Positions 1 through 8,822 of a stretch of DNA of 64,000 nucleotides are shown here, piece after piece. Location: the NCBI RefSeq assembly GCF_044389085.1, contig NZ_JBIRXP010000003.1, positions 689,011 to 753,010 on the forward strand, read 5' to 3'. The position numbers were made by a program, and so were the translations under genes. The notes under the pieces were generated by a model. It was given only the letters and a program-made list of their open reading frames with translations. It was not told the origin of the DNA and searched no databases. The stretch is from Isoptericola sp044389085 (GTDB taxonomy: Bacteria > Actinomycetota > Actinomycetes > Actinomycetales > Cellulomonadaceae). Numbering within the stretch: the first letter of the stretch is position 1; each line of letters opens with the position of its first letter.

Positions 1-104
1 CCATGATCGGCGCGGGGGCCACAAGGCTCGGGCTGTCGGGGACCGCGGGCGTGGTCGCGGGCTTCTCCGGCGGGGCCCCGGCCGCGGGCGGCAGCGGCTA
101 CTGA
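1..104 (+). CDS. C-terminal end of an unidentified gene (partial)
   Basis: An open frame enters from outside the window and stops with TGA at 102-104. The roughly 33 visible residues are rich in Gly, Ala and Ser and end GGSGY. They show no motif that identifies a family. The ABC ATPase gene begins 11 nt later on the same strand, so this gene is probably in the same operon. An ATG at position 3 lies in the frame, but there is no reason to take it as the start. Confidence 0.4.
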   Translation, partial: MIGAGATRLGLSGTAGVVAGFSGGAPAAGGSGY

Positions 105-115
105 GCGGGCCCCGC

Positions 116-766
116 GTGGCCGCGGAACCGCTGGTCGAGGTCCGCGACGCCTCCCGCACGCACGGCAGCGTCCAGGTCCTCGCGCCGACGTCGCTCACGG
201 TGGGGCCGGGGGAGGCGGCGGCGGTCGTCGGCCCCAACGGCAGCGGGAAGTCCACGCTGCTGCGGCTGGTCGCGGGCAAGGACGAGCCCACCTCCGGTGA
301 GGTGCGGGTGCTCGGGCTGCCCGCGGGCCGGGCGCGGCTGCGGCGGCGCGAGGACGTCGCGCTGCTGCTGGGCGGTCTGTCGGCGTACCCGGACCTCACC
401 GTCGCCGAGCACCTGCGGCTCGTCGCGTCGGCGTGGGCCGGGCGGCACCCGGGGCCGGACGTCGAGACCGCGCTGGCTGCGGCCGAGCTCGACCGGGTGC
501 GCGACCAGCTCCCCGGCGAGCTGTCGTCGGGGGAGGGGCAGATGTTCGCCCTCGCGACGACGCTCTACCGGCCCGCCCGGCTGGTCCTGCTCGACGAGCC
601 GGAGCAGCGGCTCGACGCGCGCTGGCGGGCCGTCGCGCGCCGGCTCGTGGCCGGGGCGCTGGACGCCGGCCGTGCGCTCGTCGTCGCCACCCACGACCAG
701 GACCTGCGCGCCGACCTCGCGCGGCGCGGCCGGGAGGTCGAGCTCGCGGCACCGGGGCCACGGTGA
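116..766 (+). CDS. ABC transporter ATP-binding protein
   Basis: This 216-aa protein has the size of a single nucleotide-binding domain. Walker A is GPNGSGKST near residues 42-50, Walker B is LVLLDEPEQ near 158-166, and a switch histidine lies in VVATHD. The signature motif reads LSSGEGQ rather than LSGGQ, a visible deviation in the ATP-sandwich loop. The GTG start at 116 follows the upstream stop by 11 nt. A multi-spanning membrane protein begins 34 nt downstream and is its likely permease partner. The substrate cannot be predicted; the arrangement resembles actinobacterial export-type ABC pairs. Confidence 0.85.
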   Translation: MAAEPLVEVRDASRTHGSVQVLAPTSLTVGPGEAAAVVGPNGSGKSTLLRLVAGKDEPTSGEVRVLGLPAGRARLRRREDVALLLGGLSAYPDLTVAEHLRLVASAWAGRHPGPDVETALAAAELDRVRDQLPGELSSGEGQMFALATTLYRPARLVLLDEPEQRLDARWRAVARRLVAGALDAGRALVVATHDQDLRADLARRGREVELAAPGPR

Positions 767-800
767 CGACGGGCACGACGACGGGCATGGGGAGGGCACG

Positions 801-2360
801 GTGAGCGTGGCGTCCACCGTGGACGACGGCGCCCGGGTGCCGTACCGCCGCTGGCGGCGGTGGGTCGCGTCGCTCCGACGGCGCGCCCTCGTGGTGCGGG
901 CGGCGGAGTCCGGCGGCGACCCGCACGACCGCGTGTACCTGGGGTACGGCGTGGTGCTGCTCGCGCTGGTGTACGGGCCGGTCCTGTGGTCCGCGCTGGC
1001 GCAGGCGACGGCGGCGGTACCGCTGCCCGGGGCGGCGCAGGGGCGCGCGTCGGCGGTGGTCGCAGGGGTGTTGCTCGTGCTCGGGGTCGTGTGCTGCGCC
1101 GCCGTCGTGGCGGCGAGGGCGGGGGTCCCGCTGTGGACGGGACCGGCGGAGGTGACGTTCGCCCTGTCCGGCCAGTTCCGCCGCCGCGACGTCCTGCGCC
1201 GTCGTGCGCTGCTCCTGGTCCTCGGGGCAGGCGTCGTCGGAGCGTTCGTGGCGACGGCCGCGGCGGCGGGGCTCGCAGGCGGTCCTGCCGTCTCGGATCC
1301 GTCGTCGCTGGTCGCCGCGGGCGCTGCCGCCGCCCTGCTGGCCCAGGTGCCGCTCGCGGTCGGCGCGGCCGCGCAGGCGCCCGGTCGCGGGCGGGCCGCC
1401 GTGGCCGTCACCGGGGTGCTGCTGGCCCTCGGCGCGGCGGCGGCCGTGGGAGCGACGCGACCGGGGGCAGGGGACGGCCTCGACCCGGGGTGGTCGTCGT
1501 GGACCGGGGCCGTGGTCGCGGTGGGCGGCGTCGTCGTCCTGGCCGGGCTCGCGAGCGCATGGCTGGTGGCGCGGGTGCTTCCGGACGAGGTCGACGTGGA
1601 CGCGGCCGCCGCGGGCCAGGCCCGCACGGTGACGGCGGGCCGCGGCCTGGTGGGCGGTGACTCGGGAGCCACCGCCGACGTGCTCGGCCCGCGCACGTAC
1701 CGCGGGCGCGGGGCGCGGCTCCCGGCCGGGCTGCTGCGCCGTGCCCCGGTGGCGGCGCGCGACCTGCTCGGGCTGCGCCGCCGCCCGGCGACGACCGCCG
1801 CCGCGCTGGTGGCGGGCTGCGTCGGGGCGGCGCTCGTGCGGCTGGGTGGCGGCGACGGACCGGTGATCGTGACCGTGCTGGGGGCGTGCGTGCTGTACGG
1901 CGCCGCGCGGACCTGGGCCGACGGCCTGCACGCGTTCGCCGCTCAGCCGCAGCCGGGCGCCCTCCTGCCGGGCTCCGCCGCGCGCGCCGTCGCGGGCCAC
2001 GCGGCGGCCCCGGCGGTCGCGGGCCTGCTGGCGGTCGTCGTGGGCGCGGCCGGTGCCCCAGCAGGGACCGCGGCCACCGTGGCCGTCGTCGTGGTGCTGG
2101 CGCTCGCGGCGCGCGTCTGGGTGGCCGGTGCGACCGCGGCGCCGCCGGGCCTCTTCACGCCGATGATGACGCCGAACGGCGACATGGCGATGCTCGTGCT
2201 GGGCGCCTGGTACCTGCGCGGGTGGCTCGCGGTGGCCACCACGGCCTGGCTGCTCGACCGCGCCGGGTCAGGAGGGGGCACGGCGGGGGCGGTGGCTCTC
2301 GGGCTGGCGGTGGCGGCCGGGCTCGCCGCGGCGGGCGTGCGGCGGTTCGCCCGCACGTGA
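801..2360 (+). CDS. Polytopic membrane protein, probable ABC permease partner (DUF6297-like)
   Basis: The GTG at 801 begins a 519-aa protein with a basic N-terminus (PYRRWRRW) and many Ala/Val/Leu-rich stretches consistent with about ten or more transmembrane helices. It follows the ABC ATPase gene by 34 nt, so the two are almost certainly co-transcribed. There is no recognisable catalytic motif. From memory, actinobacterial membrane proteins in this position are often filed as DUF6297; I cannot verify that here. The frame stays open upstream of 801, but that part overlaps the ATPase gene and has non-coding composition. Confidence 0.7.
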   Translation: MSVASTVDDGARVPYRRWRRWVASLRRRALVVRAAESGGDPHDRVYLGYGVVLLALVYGPVLWSALAQATAAVPLPGAAQGRASAVVAGVLLVLGVVCCAAVVAARAGVPLWTGPAEVTFALSGQFRRRDVLRRRALLLVLGAGVVGAFVATAAAAGLAGGPAVSDPSSLVAAGAAAALLAQVPLAVGAAAQAPGRGRAAVAVTGVLLALGAAAAVGATRPGAGDGLDPGWSSWTGAVVAVGGVVVLAGLASAWLVARVLPDEVDVDAAAAGQARTVTAGRGLVGGDSGATADVLGPRTYRGRGARLPAGLLRRAPVAARDLLGLRRRPATTAAALVAGCVGAALVRLGGGDGPVIVTVLGACVLYGAARTWADGLHAFAAQPQPGALLPGSAARAVAGHAAAPAVAGLLAVVVGAAGAPAGTAATVAVVVVLALAARVWVAGATAAPPGLFTPMMTPNGDMAMLVLGAWYLRGWLAVATTAWLLDRAGSGGGTAGAVALGLAVAAGLAAAGVRRFART

Positions 2361-2405
2361 ACCCGCGCCCGGGTGAGCGACGTCACACGGGGCGTCGCGT
2401 CCGAG

Positions 2406-2424
2406 GGAAGTTAGGCTCGCCTGA
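2406..2424 (+). promoter_or_regulatory. Candidate DtxR/IdeR iron box
   Basis: The 19 bases ending 3 nt before the ATG at 2427 include GTTAGGCT and a CCT half-site. By my count they match 13 of 19 positions of the DtxR/IdeR consensus (TTAGGTTAGSCTAACCTAA). The downstream gene is a siderophore-interacting flavoprotein, a classic member of this regulon. The site almost touches the start codon, so the transcript would be leaderless or nearly so, and repression would block RNA polymerase. Confidence 0.55.
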
Positions 2425-2426
2425 CC

Positions 2427-3263
2427 ATGTCTGACACGCAGCCGCAGGCCCCCGCCGGCCCGCCCGCCCGCAAGCGCACCCCTCGGCACGCGACGGTCTC
2501 CGCCGTCCGCAGGGTCACCCCGCACCTGGTCCGCGTCACGATCGCGGGCCCCGAGCTCGCGGCCGTGGCACCGACGGGTCACACGGACACCTACGTCAAG
2601 CTCGTGCTGGGCGAGCTCGCGGACGGCCGGCCCCTGCTGCGCGCCTACACGGTGCGTGCTCGGCGCGACGCCGGCGACACCGTCTCGGGCGAGGCCGAGT
2701 GGGACCTCGACGTCGTCGTGCACGGCGACGAGGGCGTCGGCGGCCCGTGGGCCACGCGCGCGCAGCCCGGGGACCCGGTGACGTTCCTGGGCCCTGGCGC
2801 CGGCTACGCCCCCGACCCGGAGGCACCGTGGCACCTGCTCGTGGGTGACGACGCCGCGCTGCCCGCGATCGCGGCCGCGCTCGAGGCGCTCCCCGCGGGC
2901 GCGGTGGCGCACGTGGTCGTCGAGGTCCCCGGGCCGGAGGACGAGCTGCCGCTCGACAGCGCCGCCCACGTCACGCTCACGTGGGTGCACCGGGACCGGG
3001 CCGGCGGCGGCCTGGCCGGCGCCGTGCGTGCGGCGCACGCCGCCGGCGAGCTCCCGGCGGGCGCGCCGCACGTCTTCCTGCACGGCGAGGCGGGCATGGT
3101 GCGCGACCTGCGCCGGTGGGTCCGCGCCGAGCTCGCCGTGCCGCGCGAGCTGCTGTCCGCGTCGGGCTACTGGCGCCGCGGCAGCGACGACGAGGACTGG
3201 CGCGCCCGCAAGGGCGAGTGGAAGGCCGCCGTCGAGCAGGACGACGCCGCGCTCGTCGGGTGA
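2427..3263 (+). CDS. Siderophore-interacting protein (FAD-dependent ferric-siderophore reductase family)
   Basis: This 278-aa cytoplasmic flavoprotein would reduce ferric siderophores to release iron. The N-terminal half holds the FAD-binding barrel, with RAYTVR near residues 72-77 as the usual RxYTxR flavin contact and HGDEGVGGPWA as the family's HG..GPA segment. The C-terminal half is the NAD(P)H-binding SIP domain (DDAALPAIAAALEALP, then HGEAGMVRDLRRW) and ends in the typical GYWRRGSDDEDW stretch. The ATG at 2427 lies directly downstream of a DtxR/IdeR-like box, which fits iron-repressed expression. The gene stands alone between the ABC pair and the convergent pmmB. Confidence 0.92.
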   Translation: MSDTQPQAPAGPPARKRTPRHATVSAVRRVTPHLVRVTIAGPELAAVAPTGHTDTYVKLVLGELADGRPLLRAYTVRARRDAGDTVSGEAEWDLDVVVHGDEGVGGPWATRAQPGDPVTFLGPGAGYAPDPEAPWHLLVGDDAALPAIAAALEALPAGAVAHVVVEVPGPEDELPLDSAAHVTLTWVHRDRAGGGLAGAVRAAHAAGELPAGAPHVFLHGEAGMVRDLRRWVRAELAVPRELLSASGYWRRGSDDEDWRARKGEWKAAVEQDDAALVG

Positions 3264-3285
3264 CCGCCGTGCCGTCGGCGCCGGG

Positions 3286-5133
3286 TCAGATCCCGAGCGC
3301 GACCTTGAGGTCGGCCTTGATCCGGTCGAGCTTGCGGTGCGCCGCGACCCGCAGCCGCCCGATGTCGATCGCCGACGCGTCCGGGGCCACCGGCTCCACG
3401 ACCTCCAGGTAGCACTTCACCTTCGGCTCGGTGCCGCTGGGGCGCACCACGACGCGGGTGTCGTCCGCCCCCAGCAGCACGATGCCGTCCGTGGGCGGCA
3501 GGCCGTCGACGCCGGCGGACAGGTCGAGCACCTCCGCGACGCCGGCGCCCGCGAGCGTGCGCGGGGGCGACGTGCGCAGCCGCGCCATCGTGTCGGGGAT
3601 GCGTGCCAGGTCGTCGAAGCGGACGGAGAGCTGGTCCGTGACGAACAGGCCGTTCTCGCGGGCGACGTCGTCGAGCGCGTCCACGAGCGTGCGCCCGGCC
3701 GCCTTCTCCCGCGCGGCCAGCAGGGCGACGAGCACCGCGGTGCTGAGCCCGTCCTTGTCGCGCACGCGCGCCGGGTCCACGCAGTAGCCGAGCGCCTCCT
3801 CGTAGCCGAAGACCAGGCCGGGGGTGCGAGAGATCCACTTGAACCCCGTGAGGGTCGTCGCGTGCCCGACCCCGTAGCGGACCGCGATCGACGACAGCAC
3901 GCGCGACGACACGACGGAGGAGGCCACGACCGGCCCCGTGCCGGAGCCGTCCGGCGCCGGCACGTCGCCGCGTGCGATGCGGCGCACCGCCTCGCGCCCG
4001 AGGAGGGCACCCACCTCGTCGCCGTGCAGCATGCGCCAACCGTGCGAGCGCGCCGTCTCCGCGCCCTGGTGCGTGCCGTGGCTCGGGTCGTACACCGCGA
4101 CCGCGCACCGGTCGGCGTCGGGGTCGTTCGCGATGACGACGTCGGCGTGCGCCTCCGCGAGGGCGACCGCCATGTCGATGGCGCCGGGCTCCTCCGGGTT
4201 GGGGAAACGGACCGTGGGGAACGCCGGGTCGGGGTCGAGCTGCTCCTCGACGGGCAGCACCCGCGTGAAGCCGGCGTCGGCCAGCACCCGGGCCAGCACG
4301 CGCCCGCCGACACCGTGCAGGGACGTCGTGACGACGCGCAGCGCCGCCCGCTCCGCGGGGCCGGTGGACGTGCCGGCGCGCTCGGCCAGGTCGTGCACCG
4401 ACGCGACGTACGCGTCGACGACCTCGCGGCCGAGGACGCGCCAGCCCGACTCGACCCGGGGGACGCCCGACGGCGGGCCCGCCGCGGCGATGGCCTCGGC
4501 GATGCGGGCGTCGTGGGGCGGCACGATCTGCGCGCCCTGCCCGGCGTCGGTGACGACGCGCCCGCCCAGGTAGACCTTGTAGCCGTTGTCCTGCGCCGGG
4601 TTGTGGCTCGCGGTGACCATGACGCCCGCGTCGGCGTCGAGGTGGCGCACCGCAAACGCGAGCACGGGGGTCGGCAGGGCCGAGGGGAGGAGCAGCACCT
4701 CGTGGCCTGCGGCGGTGAGCACGGCGGCCGTGTCGGTGGCGAACACCGACGACCGGTCGCGGGCGTCGTAGCCGACCACCACGCGCGCGGCCACGCCCGG
4801 GCCCAGCACCGACGTGAGGTACGTGCCGAGGCCGGACGCCGCCGTCGTGACGACGGCGCGGTTCATCCGGTTCGGGCCGGGCGCCATCGCGCCGCGCAGC
4901 CCCGCCGTGCCGAACTGGAGCGAGCCCGCGAACCGGTCCCGCAGCAGCGCGACCGCGTGCTCCCGCGTGCTCGGCCGCTCGGACGACGTCTGCTGCGCGA
5001 GCCTGGACAGCTCGGCCTTGTCGTCCTCGTCCACGTCGTAGCGGATCCAGCGCTCCACCGCGTCGAGCAGCGACGACAGGTCGGTCGTCCGCGCGGCCGG
5101 CTCGTACGCCGGGTCGTCGGTGTCCAGACTCAT
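3286..5133 (-). CDS. pmmB: Phospho-sugar mutase (alpha-D-phosphohexomutase superfamily)
   Basis: This 615-aa protein has the four-domain phosphohexomutase layout. The catalytic phosphoserine lies in TASHNPAQDNGYKVYL, the magnesium loop is DPDADRCAV, the sugar-specificity loop is GYEEALGY, and the phosphate-binding loop is RPSGTEPKVK. The length fits the long PGM2/PmmB branch rather than the 450-aa short forms. GAGGAG lies 7 nt before the ATG at 5133. deoD is 28 nt upstream on the same strand, as in M. tuberculosis (Rv3307/Rv3308). That pairing suggests a role with pentose phosphates released by nucleoside phosphorolysis, but the substrate (hexose or pentose phosphate) is not settled by sequence. 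Confidence 0.92.
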   Translation of the reverse strand: MSLDTDDPAYEPAARTTDLSSLLDAVERWIRYDVDEDDKAELSRLAQQTSSERPSTREHAVALLRDRFAGSLQFGTAGLRGAMAPGPNRMNRAVVTTAASGLGTYLTSVLGPGVAARVVVGYDARDRSSVFATDTAAVLTAAGHEVLLLPSALPTPVLAFAVRHLDADAGVMVTASHNPAQDNGYKVYLGGRVVTDAGQGAQIVPPHDARIAEAIAAAGPPSGVPRVESGWRVLGREVVDAYVASVHDLAERAGTSTGPAERAALRVVTTSLHGVGGRVLARVLADAGFTRVLPVEEQLDPDPAFPTVRFPNPEEPGAIDMAVALAEAHADVVIANDPDADRCAVAVYDPSHGTHQGAETARSHGWRMLHGDEVGALLGREAVRRIARGDVPAPDGSGTGPVVASSVVSSRVLSSIAVRYGVGHATTLTGFKWISRTPGLVFGYEEALGYCVDPARVRDKDGLSTAVLVALLAAREKAAGRTLVDALDDVARENGLFVTDQLSVRFDDLARIPDTMARLRTSPPRTLAGAGVAEVLDLSAGVDGLPPTDGIVLLGADDTRVVVRPSGTEPKVKCYLEVVEPVAPDASAIDIGRLRVAAHRKLDRIKADLKVALGI

Positions 5134-5161
5134 GGCTGGTCTCCTCGGTGCAGTGCTCGGT

Positions 5162-6013
5162 TCAGAGGGCGGTGACGATGCGGGCGAGGAGCTCGCTGAT
5201 GCGGGGCCCGGCGGCCTGGCCCGCCTCCAGCACCTCCTCGTGCGACAGCGGCTGCGGGCTGATGCCCGCGGCGAGGTTGGTCACGAGGGAGACGCCGAGC
5301 ACCTCCATGCCGGCGTGCCGGGCGGCGATGGCCTCGAGCGTGGTCGACATGCCGACCAGGTCCGCGCCCATGATCCCCGCCATCTTGACCTCGGCCGGCG
5401 TCTCGTAGTGCGGCCCGCGGAACTGCGCGTACACGCCCTCCGGCAGGTCGGGGTCGACGGACTGGGCGATCTTGCGCAGGCGGGCCGAGTACAGGTCGGT
5501 GAGGTCGACGAACGTCGCCCCCTCGAGCGGGGAGGCGGCCGTGAGGTTGATGTGGTCGCGGATCAGCACCGGCTGGCCGGGCCGCCAGGCGATGTGCAGG
5601 CCGCCGCAGCCGTTGGTGAGCACCACCGTCTCGCACCCGGTGGCCGCGGCGGTCCGCACGCCGTGGGCGACGCGGCGCACGCCCTTGCCCTCGTACAGGT
5701 GCGTGCGGCCGCCGATGACGAGCGCGTGCCGCACCGCGCCGTCGGGGCGCTCCACGCGGATCGACCGGGTCGTCGCCGCGTGCCCCGCGACGGCGGGACG
5801 GGTGAAGCCGGGGATCTCGTGGGTCGGGATCTCGGCCACGACGTCGCCGACGAGCTCGGCGGCCCCGCCCCACCCGGAGCCGAGCACGAGCGCCACGTCG
5901 TGACTCGGCACCCCCGTCGCCTCGGCGATGTGGTCGGCCGCGGCGCGGGCGACGTCGAACGGGTCGGTGGTCGGGTCGTCGAGGTCCCCGACGCTGCGGC
6001 TCGTGGTGCTCAT
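5162..6013 (-). CDS. deoD: Purine-nucleoside phosphorylase, trimeric type
   Basis: This 283-aa enzyme splits purine (deoxy)ribonucleosides with phosphate into free base and pentose-1-phosphate. Trimeric PNP family motifs are VLGSGWGG (phosphate loop), GRTHLYEG, TNGCGGL, RDHINLTAASPLEG, GPHYETPAE, MSTTLE and TNLAAGI, the last with the Asn that contacts purine N7/O6. The start is set at the ATG at 6013; a longer in-frame extension to 6082 runs into the promoter region shared with divergent lpdA and is unlikely. It lies just upstream of pmmB in what looks like a two-gene salvage operon. Confidence 0.93.
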   Translation of the reverse strand: MSTTSRSVGDLDDPTTDPFDVARAAADHIAEATGVPSHDVALVLGSGWGGAAELVGDVVAEIPTHEIPGFTRPAVAGHAATTRSIRVERPDGAVRHALVIGGRTHLYEGKGVRRVAHGVRTAAATGCETVVLTNGCGGLHIAWRPGQPVLIRDHINLTAASPLEGATFVDLTDLYSARLRKIAQSVDPDLPEGVYAQFRGPHYETPAEVKMAGIMGADLVGMSTTLEAIAARHAGMEVLGVSLVTNLAAGISPQPLSHEEVLEAGQAAGPRISELLARIVTAL

Positions 6014-6081
6014 GGTCCTGAGGGTAGTCCGGGCCAGGGCCCGCCGCCGCGCCGGCGCATGCGCCCTCGCGGGCTGACACA

Positions 6082-7590
6082 ATGGCCCCCGTGCCCTCCG
6101 TGAACACCCCTTCCCCGGACACTGCCCCTGCCGTCCCAGCCACGACGACCGCCTCCACCCCCGGCGTCCCCGTGGCCGAGCCCCGTGCCCCGCACGTCGT
6201 CGTCGTCGGCGGCGGCCCGGGCGGCTACGAGGCCGCCCTCGTGGCCCGCCGGCTCGGCGCCCGCGTCACCGTCGTCGAGCGCCACGGCCTCGGCGGCGCG
6301 GCCGTCCTCACCGACGTCGTGCCGTCCAAGACCCTCATCGCCACCGCCGAGTGGTTCACGATGGCGGAGCAGGGGCCGGAGCTCGGCGTGCGCGGGGAGG
6401 CCCCGTCGGGGGAGCGCCGCGACCTGGTCGACCTCGAGGCCGTGAACGCGCGCGTGCTCGCGCTGGCCGACGCGCAGTCGCGCGACATCCACTCCCGCCT
6501 CGAGCGCGAGGGCGTCGAGATCCTCGTCGGCACGGGCCGGCTCGACGGCCCGTCGCGCGTCGTCGTCGACACGGAGACCGGCACGACGACGCTCGACGCG
6601 GACACGGTGCTGGTCTCCGTCGGCGCCACGCCGCGCACGCTGCCGACCGCCGTCCCCGACGGGGAGCGCATCCTCACCTGGACGCAGCTCTACGGCCTCG
6701 ACGAGCTGCCCGAGAAGCTGATCGTCGTCGGGTCCGGCGTCACCGGCGCCGAGTTCGCGGGCGCCTACCAGGCCCTCGGCTCGCAGGTCGTGCTCGTCTC
6801 CTCCCGCGACCGGGTGCTGCCCGGCGAGGACATGGACGCCGCCGAGCTCCTCGAGGGCGTGTTCCGCGCCCGCGGCATGACGGTCATGTCCCGCTCGCGC
6901 GCGGCGTCCGCCGTGCGCACCGAGGACGGGGTCGCCGTCACGCTGACCGACGGCCGCGTCGTCGAGGGCTCGCACGTGCTCATCGCCGTCGGCGGGGTGC
7001 CGTCCACCGCCGGCCTCGGCCTCGAGGAGGCGGGCGTGCGCCTGTCCGCGAGCGGGCACGTCGAGGTGGACCGCGTGTCGCGCACCTCCGTGCCCGGCGT
7101 CTACGCGGCGGGCGACTGCACGGGCGTGCTGCCGCTGGCGTCCGTGGCCGCCATGCAGGGGCGCATCGCGATGTCGCACGCGCTGGGCGACGCCGTCGCG
7201 CCGCTCAAGCCCGGCCGCGTGGCGGCCAACATCTTCACCGCGCCGGAGATCGCCACCGTCGGGCTCAGCGAGGCGACGCTCCGCGAGCGCGGCTATCGCT
7301 ACGTCACGACGACCCTGCCGCTGGCGCGCAACCCGCGCGCCAAGATGCTCGGCATGCGCGACGGCTTCGTGAAGCTCTTCGCGCACCCGGACGCGGGCGT
7401 CGTGCTGGGCGGCGTCGTCGTGGCCCCGCGCGCCAGCGAGCTCATCTTCCCGATCACCCTCGCGGTCGCGCACCGGCTCACGGTGGACGACGTCGCGGAC
7501 TCGTTCACCGTCTACCCGTCGCTGTCCGGATCGGTCGCGGAGGCGGCCCGCGTGCTGCACGGGCAGTCGGGGGAGGGTCTGGCCGGCTGA
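6082..7590 (+). CDS. lpdA: NAD(P)H-quinone oxidoreductase of the LpdA type (flavoprotein disulfide reductase family)
   Basis: This 502-aa flavoprotein has the FAD dinucleotide fold (GGGPGGYEAA, about residues 43-52), an NAD(P) fold (VVGSGVTGAEFAG), the second FAD motif (GVYAAGDCTG) and a C-terminal dimerisation domain. Where dihydrolipoamide dehydrogenases have GGTCLNVGCIPSK, this protein has GGAAVLTDVVPSK, so both redox cysteines are missing. The same substitution pattern is known from M. tuberculosis LpdA (Rv3303c), a quinone reductase rather than a true lipoamide dehydrogenase. A low-complexity extension of about 36 residues precedes the fold. It is divergent from deoD, matching mycobacterial gene order. 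Confidence 0.9.
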   Translation: MAPVPSVNTPSPDTAPAVPATTTASTPGVPVAEPRAPHVVVVGGGPGGYEAALVARRLGARVTVVERHGLGGAAVLTDVVPSKTLIATAEWFTMAEQGPELGVRGEAPSGERRDLVDLEAVNARVLALADAQSRDIHSRLEREGVEILVGTGRLDGPSRVVVDTETGTTTLDADTVLVSVGATPRTLPTAVPDGERILTWTQLYGLDELPEKLIVVGSGVTGAEFAGAYQALGSQVVLVSSRDRVLPGEDMDAAELLEGVFRARGMTVMSRSRAASAVRTEDGVAVTLTDGRVVEGSHVLIAVGGVPSTAGLGLEEAGVRLSASGHVEVDRVSRTSVPGVYAAGDCTGVLPLASVAAMQGRIAMSHALGDAVAPLKPGRVAANIFTAPEIATVGLSEATLRERGYRYVTTTLPLARNPRAKMLGMRDGFVKLFAHPDAGVVLGGVVVAPRASELIFPITLAVAHRLTVDDVADSFTVYPSLSGSVAEAARVLHGQSGEGLAG

Positions 7591-7600
7591 GCGCGCGCGT

Positions 7601-8791
7601 TCACCCGGCGGCGGCGAGCACCCTGGCGAGGCCCGCGCGCAGGTCGGCGACGTAGAGGTCGGGAACCTCCAGCGAGGGGAAGTGGCCCCCGCGCTCCGGC
7701 TCGTGCCAGCGGACGATCCGGCGGTAGCGCTCCTGGGCCCAGGGGCGCGGGCACTTCTCGATGTCGCGCGGGTACATCGTGATCGCCGCGGGGACGTCGA
7801 CACGCAGCTCGGGGTCCATCGCGGCGTGGCTCTCGTGGTAGATGCGGGCCGCCGACGCGCCTGTCCGCGTCAGCCAGTAGAGCGTGACGTCGTCGAGCAC
7901 GCGGTCGCGGGAGAGGGTCTCGAACGGGCTGTCGTCGGTGTCCGACCACTCGGCGAACTTGTCGAGGATCCACGCCAGCAGCGCCACGGGCGAGTCGACG
8001 AGCGCGTACCCGATGGTCTGCGGACGGGCCGCCTGCTGCTTCGCGTACGCCCCGCGCGGCCCGGCGTAGAAGTCGCGGGTCTGGGCGGCCCAGCGGCGCT
8101 CCGTCTCCGTGAGCCCGTCCGTGGGCAGGTGCGGCGGGGCGTCGGCGAACGTGGTGTGGATGCCGAGCACGTGTTCCGGGAAGCGCCCGGCCAGCACCGT
8201 GGTGACGTTGCCTCCCCAGTCGCCGCCGTGGGCCAGGAACTGCCCGTACCCGAGCCTGCCCATCAGCTGCACCCAGGCCGCCGCGATCCGCTCCGTGCCC
8301 CACCCGGTGGTGGACGGGCGGTCGCTGTACGCGAAGCCCGGGAGGGACGGGGCCACGACGTGGAACGCCGGTGCGTCCGGAAGCGGCGGGTCGGCCAGCT
8401 CGTCGACGACGTCGACGAACTCCGCGACGCTGCCCGGCCAGCCGTGCGTCATGACCAGCGGGACCGCGTCGGCGCGCGGGGACCTCCGGTGCAGGAAGTG
8501 CAGCCCCAGCCCGTCGATCGTCGTGCGGAACTGGCCGATCCGTGCGAGACGCTCCTCGAAGCGCCGCCAGTCGTACGCGGTGCGCCAGTGGTCCACCAGG
8601 TCGACGAGGTCCGCGAGCGGCACCCCCTGGTCCCAGCGTCGCGCCCCGCGGGCGGCGGGGTCGACCGTCTCGCGCTCCGGCAGCCGCGCCGCGGCCAGAC
8701 GAGCCCGCAGGTCGTCGAGCTCGGCGTCCGTCGCGCGGGCCTCGAACGGCTGGACGTCGTCCGGGTGGACGTCGCTCGTGGGGCGGGACAC
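7601..8791 (-). CDS. Epoxide hydrolase family alpha/beta hydrolase
   Basis: This 396-aa protein has an N-terminal epoxide-hydrolase lid domain (ARATDAELDDLRARLAAARLPE) followed by an alpha/beta hydrolase core. HGWPGS (about 116-121) is the oxyanion-hole motif, the nucleophile is the Asp in HGGDWGGN (about residue 191), and the catalytic His is in GGHFPSLE (about 370). The GTG at 8791 is chosen because GGAGG precedes it by 5 nt; an in-frame GTG at 8821 lacks a ribosome site. A NUDIX gene ends 31 nt upstream, so the two are probably co-transcribed. The substrate is unknown; the juvenile-hormone/microsomal EH branch is the nearest type. Confidence 0.88.
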   Translation of the reverse strand: MSRPTSDVHPDDVQPFEARATDAELDDLRARLAAARLPERETVDPAARGARRWDQGVPLADLVDLVDHWRTAYDWRRFEERLARIGQFRTTIDGLGLHFLHRRSPRADAVPLVMTHGWPGSVAEFVDVVDELADPPLPDAPAFHVVAPSLPGFAYSDRPSTTGWGTERIAAAWVQLMGRLGYGQFLAHGGDWGGNVTTVLAGRFPEHVLGIHTTFADAPPHLPTDGLTETERRWAAQTRDFYAGPRGAYAKQQAARPQTIGYALVDSPVALLAWILDKFAEWSDTDDSPFETLSRDRVLDDVTLYWLTRTGASAARIYHESHAAMDPELRVDVPAAITMYPRDIEKCPRPWAQERYRRIVRWHEPERGGHFPSLEVPDLYVADLRAGLARVLAAAG

Positions 8792-8822
8792 GGGTCCTCC
8801 TCGTCGTCGCGGACCCGCCACC

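Noticed and set aside
98..2000. Very long antisense open frames opposite the ABC/membrane gene pair and similar ones elsewhere
   Set aside because: They are Arg/Pro/Ala-rich, lack domains and ribosome sites, and are expected from third-position GC bias in such DNA.
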